Shown piece by piece: positions 56,697 to 64,000 of a stretch of 64,000 nt of DNA. Location: positions 5,954,501 to 6,018,500 of the forward strand of contig OX419761.1 of assembly GCA_948567375.1 (NCBI GenBank), given 5' to 3'. Positions within the stretch are counted from its first letter, which is position 1, and every line of letters starts with the position of its first letter. The notes beneath the pieces were generated by a model. That model worked only from the letters and a program-made list of their open reading frames with translations. It ran no database searches and was not told the DNA's origin. A program made the position numbers and the translations under genes. This DNA is from Lunularia cruciata. Its lineage: Eukaryota > Streptophyta > Marchantiopsida > Lunulariales > Lunulariaceae.

Positions 56697-59600
56697 ATGG
56701 GGAAACTTCCGGTTTTCTTTGGCAAGGATGGAGAAGATGTGGAGGCCTTTGTGAGAGACTTCAAGAGAGCTTGCATAGGAAACAATGAGAGGAGGAAGAA
56801 TGAGTGGGCCTCATTATTACCAGATTTCTTTGAGGATGCAGCACTTACATGGTATGAGTCAGAATACCAAAAGAGAGAGAGGAGAGAGGGGGAAGAGGAG
56901 TCTTGGGAGACTTTGACTTCAGCACTCATTGAGAACTTTCTTCCTGATGAGAGTTATGAGAGATTGATGAGTGAGGTTACATTTCTCAAGCAAGGAGATG
57001 GAGAGAAAGTGAGGGTCTATGTGGAAAGAGTGGAAAAGTTGGAGTCCAGATTTCGCATAGTGTTGAGGAAGGGTGGGGATGATGTGGAGACTACAATGAT
57101 TGGCATAGGGGCCATGCTCACCAAGAATTTTGTGGGAGGATTGAGACCACAAATTAGAAGCAAGGTGAGATATGAGAAACCTTCTTCCAAGGTTGAAGCT
57201 ATCAAGATCGCAATTCGTATGGAGGAGAGTTTGGAAGGGGATGAGAGTGATTTGGTGGTGAAGGAGGTTGTGCATCCTCCTCAAGGCTACAAGTATGGTG
57301 GAACTTCTGATACTTTGGTGACAAGGGTTGCACCACAAGTAGTAGTTGCTCCAATTCTTGCACCTCCACCAAAAGATCCACTCCAAACCATCACAGAACA
57401 ACTTGCGGATCTCAAGATCAATGTGGTGCAACTATGGGAGAAGAGAGAGGTGGATCAGAATGTAGGGAGAGGACCTAGGAGTTATGGAAACTATCCATAT
57501 AGAGGAGGCCAACCAGCCAACAATTTCAATGATAGAAATTGTTTTGGTTGTGGAGGAAGAGGCCATATCCAAAGGAATTGCCCAAATTCCACTTACCATG
57601 GAGGAAGGGGTTATGAGGGAGCCAATAGAGGGAAAGAGGGAGGTAGTGAAACCCAAGTGGCTCCTAATCCCAACAAAGGTAAGGGGATAGCATCCATAGA
57701 TGTGGTTGAGAGCAAGTATGAGAAGGGAGAGTGCTCAAACTCCAAGGGTCTTAATTTGGAGCTTTTGGCACAAGAGAAGAAGAGAGCTCGTTTTGCAGAG
57801 GATGTTCACTCTTCTCAAGGATTTACTTCAAGCAAGGATACTCCTATGTCTACTAGGAGCACTCGCACCTCAACACCATCAACAACAAAGACTCCAAGGA
57901 AGAAGTTGGGGATGGAGGACTTCTTGATCTCAAAGCAACAATGGAACTACAATGTGTTGGAGGATGTTGGTAGTCACAAGGCTAACATCACAGTGGGCCA
58001 ATTAATTGCTTTGAACCCTACCTTGAGAAAGGAGCTTAGAGGTGGTTTGAGTTCTACAAGGAGCAAAAAGAAGAAGAAGGCAAAAGTTCCAGTATCAATG
58101 GGGGTGGTGGATGCCAAGCCAGCACCATGGGAGGCTTGTGAATATGCCTCCAAGATTGATGTGAGAGTGAATGGTCACAACATCAAGGATGCATTGGTTG
58201 ATGGAGGATCAGCAGTGAATGCCATGTCAGAAAGGTTGATGAAGAAGTTGGGTATGATACCCTCAAGACCTTCAACATTTGTGGTGAGCATGGCAAACAA
58301 GCAACAAGTTCGACCAGTAGGGGTGATGGATAAGGTGGTAGTTTCAATTATGGGAGTTCAAAATCTCATGACTTTCCAAGTCTTGAAGGATTCAAGCTAT
58401 GACTTACTTCTTGGGAGGCCATGGTTAAGAGCAGCACGCACAACTGATCGATGGCACAAAGGGTACTTGAGGATTGGGCCATCAAACCATAGAGTCACTG
58501 TTCCTGTGACTAACACCACCAACACTTCACATTCAGATACCCCATCTTCTAATTATTGGGAATCAGATTCTGAAGAAGGAGCTTCAGGTGTGGACACAAG
58601 CATGGAAGAGGAGACTTCCACGGAGGAAGATGAATCTAAATCTGATTCAGATGTGTATCCCTTGTGTGCTATGGATTTTGCACCTAAGCCAGAGGTTTTG
58701 AAGGACCCAGATAAATCACCATTGACACTTGAGGAGGTAGAGAGAAGGTTATCTACCCTCAAGTATGGCCCAAATGTTACCAAGGAGGAGAAGGTGAGAT
58801 TTGAGGAGATTTTCCGCAAGTTCATCCATGTGTTTGCTTTTAGTTACAAGGATTTGAAGGAAGTCACCTTGGAGGAGCACAAGATAGAGGTGGAGTCACA
58901 TGCAAGACCAATCCGCCAAAAGCAACGTCGCATTAGCCCACCAATATCTTTGGTTGTGAAGGAGGAGATTGATAAGCTCAAGGAGGCTGGATTTATCTTT
59001 GAGGTGGAGAATTCAGAATGGGTGTCTCCAATTGTCATTGTGAAGAAAAAGAATGGCAAGCTTCGGGTATGTGTGGATTACAAGAAGCTTAATGCTGTTA
59101 CCAAGAAGGACTACTACCCATTGCCATTCATTGATGAGATCTTGGAGGAGGTTGCAGGTCATGAGAGGTACAGTTTTGGAGATGGTTATAGTGGATATAA
59201 CCAAATAAAGATTGCACCAGAGCATCAACAACTCACCACATTCACCACACCTTGGGGAACTTACGCTTTCAAGGTCATGCCTTTTGGGCTTTGCAATGCT
59301 CCAGCCACATTCCAACGGTTCATGAACAAGGTATTTGAACCTTTCATTGGGAAATTTGTGAGAGATTTCATTGATGACTTTTGTGTCTATGGGAGCAAGG
59401 AGGAGCACTTTGAGCACCTAATCAAAGTCTTGCAACGCTTGGATGAGGCAAATGCATCACTCAACCCAGAGAAGTGCATTTTTGGATGTGAAGAAGGTCT
59501 ACTTTTGGGGCACATCATCTCCAAGGATGGAATAGCAGTTGATCCTGAGAAGGTGAGGAAAATCTCAGACCTTCCATTCCCTTCAAGCTTGACAAAGTTA

Positions 59601-61523
59601 CGCCAATTCTTGGGAATGGTTGGGTACTATAGGAGGTTCATCTTCTCATTTTCCAACAAGGCTTATGCATTGACCATCTACATGAAGAAGGGTGTAGATT
59701 ACATGGTGATTTTGGAAGACAAGGAGGCTCTCAAAGCTTTTGAGGAGCTCAAGCAATCCCTTGTTGTAGCTCCAATTCTTGCTAAACCTGATTGGAGTAA
59801 GCCTTTCATCCTCTACACTGATGCTTCTAATGTAGCTATAGGATGCACTCTTAGTCAATTAGACCAAGATGGGCATGATCATCCAATAGCTTATGCTAGT
59901 AGGCAGATGGTTTCAGCAGAGAAGAACTACTCTGTCACAGAGAGAGAAGGGTTGGCAGTGATCTTTGGTCTCAAGAAGTTTAGACACTACTTGATTGGAG
60001 GGAAAGCCACAATTGTCACGGATCACAAGGCTTTGAAGTACATCTTCAACAAGCCTAATGTTGAAGGGAGACTAGCAAGGTGGATGATACTCTTGTCTGA
60101 GTATGACTACACAATTGAGGATAGGCCAGGAAAGAAACATGCAAATGCTGATTTGTTATCTAGAGCCTATGATCATGATGGAGATGAGCCAGTAGATGAT
60201 TCCTTCCCGGATGAGGAGCTCATGACAATCTCAGTCACTCAAGAGATTCCAATGGAGTACAAGGAGATTGTGGATTTTGTGACAAGAGGTAACTATCCAG
60301 AAGGGATGCATGCTAGGGAGAGGAAGGCCCTTGCAGCAAGATCTAGACCTTACACAATGGTGGAGGATATTCTTTTTCACCAAGGAGCAGATGGTCTACT
60401 TCGAAGAGCAGTGGGTAAGGAAGAGTCTATCCTACTCATAAAGGAGTTTCATGAAGGTTTAGTATGTGGAGGATACTTTGCAGGAAAGGTGACTGCTTTC
60501 AAGATTCTAGATGCAGGTTACCATTGGAGAGGGATTTTCAAAGATTGTCTTGATTATTGCAAAACTTGTCATGTTTGTAAAGCTTTTGCTAGAAAGTCTA
60601 CATCCACTCCACCACTTAGATCAATTCCATTGCTAGGACCTTTTGAGAAGTGGGGAATTGATTTTGTAGGACCTCTCAATAGAACCCCAAGGAACAATCG
60701 GTACATTGTGGTAGTTACTGATTACCTTACCAAGTGGGTTGAGGCTAGACCATTGAGGGACAAGAATGAAGATGAAGTGGGTAGATTTCTTTATGAACGC
60801 ATTATCACTAGGTTTGGATGCCCTTTGGAGTTGGTTTCTGATAGAGGAGGAGAGTTTACAGGAAGCATTACTACAGCCATGCTACGACATTTCTCTATCA
60901 CACATAGAGTAACTACATCCTATAAGCCAAATTCCAATGGCTTGGCAGAGAGAACCAATCAGACCTTGTGCATGATGTTGGCCAAAGATGCAGAAATGGA
61001 GGGGGCTAAACATCATTGGGACAAGAGGATTCATGCAGTTTTGTGGGAGTATAGGACAACCATGAAGACTTCCACTAGATATTCTCCATTCCAATTGGTG
61101 TATGGTATTGAGTCTACCTTACCTATTCACTTTGATCTTCCTACCTTCCAAAGCATTCATAGGAGATTGAAGAAAGCACAAGGAAGTGATGCAGGGAAGT
61201 CAAGGAAGGATCAACTCATGGAGTTGGAAGAGGCAAGAGCAGTTGCTATGGTTCGAGTGGAGCAAGCCCAAAGGAAACAAAAGGAGAGCTATGACAAGAG
61301 GCAAGGCAAGAAGAAGGTGGAGCCTTTCAAAGAAGGTGATTGGGTAATGTTGTTTGATTCCATTCGATTCAAGAGAGTGCAAAAGAAGTTTTTGCCTAAG
61401 TACTTTGGACCTTTCATAGTAGAGAAGGTGTGGGGCAATTACACCTATGATCTCAAGGAGTTGGGAGGAAGACACTTTGATAGGATTAACCATGATAAGT
61501 TGAAGATGTACCATAGAAGGTAG
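56697..61523 (+). CDS. Gypsy Gag-Pol polyprotein, 1608 aa, intact
   Basis: One uninterrupted frame. Gag N-terminal domain at about residues 1-200 (MGKLPVFFGKDGEDVEAFV). CCHC knuckle CFGCGGRGHIQRNCP from residue 282. Aspartic protease LVDGGSAVNAMS with the active Asp near 502. Reverse transcriptase with FGDGYSGYNQI, FKVMPFGLCNAPATFQRFM and the catalytic pair FIDDF (Asp 893-894). RNase H with ILYTDAS (Asp 1042) and TEREGLAVIF. Integrase with an H-H-C-C zinc region (CKTCHVCKAF), GIDFVGPL (Asp 1322), SDRGGEFT (Asp 1382) and GLAERTNQTL (Glu 1418); the last two are 35 residues apart, an intact D-D35-E triad. No chromodomain follows. Gag and Pol are fused in one frame, so Gag excess must come from processing rather than frameshifting. 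All catalytic residues checked are present, so the element is probably autonomous. Confidence 0.95.
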   Translation: MGKLPVFFGKDGEDVEAFVRDFKRACIGNNERRKNEWASLLPDFFEDAALTWYESEYQKRERREGEEESWETLTSALIENFLPDESYERLMSEVTFLKQGDGEKVRVYVERVEKLESRFRIVLRKGGDDVETTMIGIGAMLTKNFVGGLRPQIRSKVRYEKPSSKVEAIKIAIRMEESLEGDESDLVVKEVVHPPQGYKYGGTSDTLVTRVAPQVVVAPILAPPPKDPLQTITEQLADLKINVVQLWEKREVDQNVGRGPRSYGNYPYRGGQPANNFNDRNCFGCGGRGHIQRNCPNSTYHGGRGYEGANRGKEGGSETQVAPNPNKGKGIASIDVVESKYEKGECSNSKGLNLELLAQEKKRARFAEDVHSSQGFTSSKDTPMSTRSTRTSTPSTTKTPRKKLGMEDFLISKQQWNYNVLEDVGSHKANITVGQLIALNPTLRKELRGGLSSTRSKKKKKAKVPVSMGVVDAKPAPWEACEYASKIDVRVNGHNIKDALVDGGSAVNAMSERLMKKLGMIPSRPSTFVVSMANKQQVRPVGVMDKVVVSIMGVQNLMTFQVLKDSSYDLLLGRPWLRAARTTDRWHKGYLRIGPSNHRVTVPVTNTTNTSHSDTPSSNYWESDSEEGASGVDTSMEEETSTEEDESKSDSDVYPLCAMDFAPKPEVLKDPDKSPLTLEEVERRLSTLKYGPNVTKEEKVRFEEIFRKFIHVFAFSYKDLKEVTLEEHKIEVESHARPIRQKQRRISPPISLVVKEEIDKLKEAGFIFEVENSEWVSPIVIVKKKNGKLRVCVDYKKLNAVTKKDYYPLPFIDEILEEVAGHERYSFGDGYSGYNQIKIAPEHQQLTTFTTPWGTYAFKVMPFGLCNAPATFQRFMNKVFEPFIGKFVRDFIDDFCVYGSKEEHFEHLIKVLQRLDEANASLNPEKCIFGCEEGLLLGHIISKDGIAVDPEKVRKISDLPFPSSLTKLRQFLGMVGYYRRFIFSFSNKAYALTIYMKKGVDYMVILEDKEALKAFEELKQSLVVAPILAKPDWSKPFILYTDASNVAIGCTLSQLDQDGHDHPIAYASRQMVSAEKNYSVTEREGLAVIFGLKKFRHYLIGGKATIVTDHKALKYIFNKPNVEGRLARWMILLSEYDYTIEDRPGKKHANADLLSRAYDHDGDEPVDDSFPDEELMTISVTQEIPMEYKEIVDFVTRGNYPEGMHARERKALAARSRPYTMVEDILFHQGADGLLRRAVGKEESILLIKEFHEGLVCGGYFAGKVTAFKILDAGYHWRGIFKDCLDYCKTCHVCKAFARKSTSTPPLRSIPLLGPFEKWGIDFVGPLNRTPRNNRYIVVVTDYLTKWVEARPLRDKNEDEVGRFLYERIITRFGCPLELVSDRGGEFTGSITTAMLRHFSITHRVTTSYKPNSNGLAERTNQTLCMMLAKDAEMEGAKHHWDKRIHAVLWEYRTTMKTSTRYSPFQLVYGIESTLPIHFDLPTFQSIHRRLKKAQGSDAGKSRKDQLMELEEARAVAMVRVEQAQRKQKESYDKRQGKKKVEPFKEGDWVMLFDSIRFKRVQKKFLPKYFGPFIVEKVWGNYTYDLKELGGRHFDRINHDKLKMYHRR

Positions 61524-61558
61524 AGAGACCTTCACTTTGAGGACAAAGTGAAAACTTA

Positions 61559-61571
61559 GTCCGGGGGTAAA
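61559..61571 (+). other. Polypurine tract of gypsy element
   Basis: A G-rich run, CCGGGGGTAAA, immediately precedes the TGTAAC start of the 3' LTR and is the expected plus-strand primer. Confidence 0.65.
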
Positions 61572-62250
61572 TGTAACACCCATTTGTGCATGTGTGTGGT
61601 ATTGTGATATTTAGCTTGGTATTACAAGTACTTAAGAGATATTATTTATATAGAGATAAAGGATGGTTCTATATTAGTCATGGTTAGCTAAAGTTAGTCA
61701 TAGCTAAGATAGATGGGACCTTACTTTAGAGGAAGTAGAAAAGATGAGCACCACTATTTTGGATTTTAGTGTGTTGACTTGGTATTATTCCTAGGTGTTT
61801 GGCTTTGGGGAAAGAGTTGAGAACTCTTGGGCCCGCAAGCCTTTTTGTTTTGGATTCTTCTTTAGTCCAAGGATAGCCCATGTGAAGGAATCCTTGCTTT
61901 AGTGGTTGGGTCAAGATAAGGGGAATATGCCCATGTGAATGGATATTCCTTTCTACTTTTTGACTTTACTTGACTTTTAGTCTAGTAACTTGAGTTACTA
62001 CGGTAATTAGTAACTTTGGTACGTAACTATTTCACAAGTATATAAACAAGGAGTGAGGAGGTACTCATCATCCTTTCATTTGCAACTATCTCTCTCTCAT
62101 TGAGTTCTCTAGTGAGCAATGTCTTGAGTCTTGGAGTGTTAGCCTTGGAGGAGTATGATGGAGTTGGGGTTCCTTGCCTTCTTAGTCCATGGTGCGCTAC
62201 CATAATAGCCATCAGAGGTTCATCCTGAGTGAGAGACAGGCCGGCTCACA
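61572..62250 (+). repeat. 3' LTR of gypsy element
   Basis: 679 bp, from TGTAACACCC to GGCTCACA, identical by eye to the 5' LTR except for the 19-bp head duplication there. Followed by the target duplication GTAC. Confidence 0.95.
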
Positions 62251-62333
62251 GTACTCTTTGATGAATTGAGGACTTGGAGTGAGAACAGTGATGAGTTGCA
62301 GAAGCAAGTTGATCAGTTTTGATCAGCCTGATC
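62251..62333 (+). mobile_element. Copia element, middle segment
   Basis: Continues the copia frame interrupted at 54430 with LFDELRTWSENSDELQKQVD. A one-base insertion then breaks the frame at about 62318. Ends at the target site GATC of the solo LTR. Confidence 0.85.
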
Positions 62334-63025
62334 TGTAACACCCATTTGTGCATGTGTGTGGTATTGTGATATTTAGCTTGTTATTACAAGTACTTAAGAG
62401 ATATTATTTATATAGAGATAAATGATGGTTTTATATTAGTTATGGTTAGCTAAAGTTAGTCATAGCTAAGATAGATGGGACCTTACTTTAGAGGAAGTAG
62501 AAAAGATGAGCACCACTCTTTTGGATTTTAGTGTGTTGACTTGGTATTATTCCTAGGTGTTTGGCTTTGAGGAAAGAGTTGAGAACTCTTGGGCCCGCAA
62601 GCCTTTTTGTTTTGGATTCTTCTTTAGTCCAATGATAGCCCATGTGAAGGAATCCTTGACTTAGTGGTTGGGTCAAGATAAGACCACATGCTTAGGGGAA
62701 TATGCCCATGTGAATGGATATTTCTTTTTACTTTTTGATTTTATTTGACTTTTAGCCTAGTAACTTGAGTTACTTCAGTAATTAGTAACTTTGGTGCGTA
62801 ACTATTTCACAAGTATATAAACAAGGGGTGAGGAGGTACTCATCATCCTTTCATTTGCAATTATCTCTCTCTCATTGAGTTCTCTAGTGAGCAATTTCTT
62901 GAGTCTTGGAGTGTTAGCCCTGGAGGAGTATGCTGGAGTTGGGGTTCCTTGCCTTCTTAGTCCATGGTGCGCTACCATAATAGCCATCAGAGGTTCATCT
63001 TGAGTGAGAGACAGGCCGGCTCATA
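62334..63025 (+). repeat. Solo LTR of the same gypsy family
   Basis: 692 bp, TGTAACACCC to GGCTCATA, flanked by the 4-bp duplication GATC (62330-62333 and 63026-63029). It differs from the full-length element's LTRs by about two dozen substitutions and a 13-bp insertion near 62680. A solo LTR usually arises by recombination between the two LTRs of a complete copy. Confidence 0.93.
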
Positions 63026-63330
63026 GATCAACCTATCTTCCCAAGCTGCAAAGTTGGTTTTTCAGATCAATCATAAGAAGAGCAATCTCTACCTGAATAT
63101 GATGGTTCACCAAAGGAGAGTCTGAAGGTGTACCAAAGAAGGCCTATATAGACGGTGGTTTTTGATCTTGATACGACAGAAGATGACTCCTAGAAGCAGA
63201 CTATAGATGCAAAATCTCTGAGTGAGGTTCCAGAGATGTCAAGAGATGACATGAAACTTCTAGGCACAGAGCCAAGAAGATCACAAAGAGATAGAAAACC
63301 TATTGATAGACTTGGCTTTCTATCAAAAGA
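63026..63330 (+). mobile_element. Copia element, third segment
   Basis: Resumes the copia linker between integrase and reverse transcriptase; the typical pre-RT block RRSQRDRKPIDRL is seen near 63270-63310, then LSKD before the next insertion. It has stops. The reverse transcriptase would lie beyond the window, past the chromovirus insertion. Confidence 0.82.
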
Positions 63331-63753
63331 TGTAAAAGACCGAAACTGAGGAGAGAATTAGGAGAATGGAAACTCACATTGGGACACTTGAATGAGGGAA
63401 AACTCCGAATGCCTAGCATGAGCTTTGGCCTTGGTATTTATAGGTAGCATACAAGACCTTTGAAGCTTCTCAAGAAGCTTCCTTGAGCCGCTTTCTTGGA
63501 GTGCAAGTCAAGTTAACTAGGAAGCTTCTCAAGAAGCTTCCTTCTAGAAGCCGCCTACTTGGCGTGCAAGCTAAGCTAGTTAGAAGCTTCTAGAAGCTTC
63601 CTTCTAGAAGCTACCTGCTTAGGGCGCAAGTTAACTAGTTGGGAAGCTTCCTAAGAAGCTTCTTAGATGCTTCTAGAATATTCTAGGCTATTTTGGCTTA
63701 TTCTCTACTTCGTAAGCCCGACTAACTTCGTCACTAAACTCCATATTGTTACA
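63331..63753 (-). repeat. 3' LTR of minus-strand chromovirus, rich in heat-shock elements
   Basis: On the minus strand the LTR starts TGTAACAATATGG (63753), just after a GACGGGGGAATA polypurine tract, and ends TTTTACA (63331), giving a TGTAA/TTACA terminal inverted repeat. It interrupts the copia frame. About three 70-bp-spaced units with GAAGCTTC palindromes fill 63450-63690, including a perfect alternating GAA/TTC array at 63582-63600. Confidence 0.75.
63582..63609. promoter_or_regulatory. Heat-shock-element array in chromovirus LTR
   Basis: AGAAGCTTCTAGAAGCTTCC is four alternating GAA and TTC units with 2-nt spacing, the full heat-shock-factor consensus. It is followed by TTCTAGAAG (63603-63610). 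A second perfect three-unit array, TTCTAGAATATTC, lies at 63671-63683. Confidence 0.6.
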
Positions 63754-63999
63754 TATTCCCCCGTCGCTAGTTGGCGACGTCCTCGTCGCCAATGAAGCTT
63801 CAAATTCCTTGATGGCCATCTGTGCATTCTGGAGGTGAGAAAGAGGTTCCCATGTGGCATCAGGAAGGGGATACCCTTTCCAAAGGACCTTGTACTCCGT
63901 GTGTTGGCGACGGCCTCGTTGAATATGGCGACGCGCAAGGATACGATCAACTTCGTACTCCTCATGATCATTGATAGGGATAGGAAGAGGGGGAGGTTG
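63688..63999 (-). CDS. Chromovirus integrase C-terminus with chromodomain (partial)
   Basis: Minus strand, entering from beyond the window edge and ending at a TAG inside the LTR. The frame is open for 103 codons: QPPPLPIPINDHEEYEVDRI, then a chromodomain with YKVLWKGYPLPDATWEPL and HLQNAQMAIKEFE. The chromodomain at the end of integrase defines chromoviruses (Ty3/gypsy) and directs integration to marked chromatin. The 5' remainder of the polyprotein is outside the window. The reading frame here shows no lesion. Confidence 0.88.
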   Translation of the reverse strand, partial: QPPPLPIPINDHEEYEVDRILARRHIQRGRRQHTEYKVLWKGYPLPDATWEPLSHLQNAQMAIKEFEASLATRTSPTSDGGICNNMEFSDEVSRAYEVENKPK

Positions 64000-64000
64000 G

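Larger units (their letters stand above)
54431..62250 (+). mobile_element. Full-length intact Ty3/gypsy LTR retrotransposon
   Basis: 7.8 kb element nested in the copia element. LTRs 54431-55128 and 61572-62250 begin TGTAAC and end CTCACA; apart from a 19-bp duplication at the head of the 5' LTR I found no difference between them, so the insertion is very recent. A 4-bp target duplication GTAC flanks it (54427-54430 and 62251-62254). Primer-binding site, extra ORFs, a 1608-codon Gag-Pol frame and a G-rich polypurine tract (about 61559-61571) are all present. The Pol order is protease, RT, RNase H, integrase with no chromodomain, which suggests the non-chromovirus (Athila/Tat-like) branch of plant gypsy elements. 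It may be autonomous. Confidence 0.95.

Noticed and set aside
57432-57690. Alternative-frame ORFs inside the gypsy polyprotein as overlapping genes
   Set aside because: They are shadows of a strongly supported Gag-Pol frame with biased codon composition.

Overview
This window is nuclear DNA of a land plant. Genes are split by GT-AG introns, there is a plant-type ABCC (MRP-like) transporter, an array of alpha-expansin genes with the classic two plant intron positions, and a heavy load of Ty1/copia and Ty3/gypsy LTR retrotransposons. I cannot fix the species. Nothing proves a lineage; a non-flowering land plant (moss, liverwort, lycophyte or fern) is only a guess.

Layout. 1-2.7 kb holds decayed retrotransposon pieces (a + strand gypsy reverse transcriptase and an antisense copia element). 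4.5-11.8 kb is a complete 11-exon ABCC transporter on + (1282 codons, both ATPase cassettes intact, no N-terminal TMD0). 13.3-13.5 kb carries a decayed tRNA-Pro-like sequence, possibly the head of a SINE. 18.3-41.8 kb is a minus-strand array of six alpha-expansin copies, A-F: A, B, C and F have open three-exon reading frames, D and E are pseudogenes. Each copy has a TATA box about 105-140 bp upstream of its ATG and a paired GAGGCGTG-type motif downstream of its stop. A degenerate copia element with both LTRs (35.4-40.3 kb) lies between E and F. 42.5-46.4 kb holds a 126-bp tandem repeat, a copia gag-protease remnant and remains of a coiled-coil-coding element. 46.4-51.8 kb is mostly AT-rich sequence with no recognisable gene.

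51.8-64 kb is a nest of retrotransposons. A copia element (5' LTR at 51.8 kb) is interrupted three times: by a full-length, apparently intact Ty3/gypsy element (54431-62250, LTRs identical by eye, one 1608-codon Gag-Pol reading frame), by a solo LTR of the same family (62334-63025), and by the 3' end of a minus-strand chromovirus with a chromodomain (from 63331 to beyond the window). Both insertions of the gypsy family are flanked by 4-bp palindromic duplications (GTAC, GATC). The chromovirus LTR contains perfect heat-shock-element arrays.

Functionally, the host genes are a membrane transporter probably exporting or sequestering conjugates, and secreted cell-wall-loosening proteins. They are neighbours rather than a pathway. 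The expansin array shows duplication followed by divergence and decay. The most unusual observations are the conserved downstream motif of all six expansin copies, the heat-shock-element-rich chromovirus LTR, the extra zinc-knuckle ORF in the intact gypsy element, and the precisely readable nested insertions.
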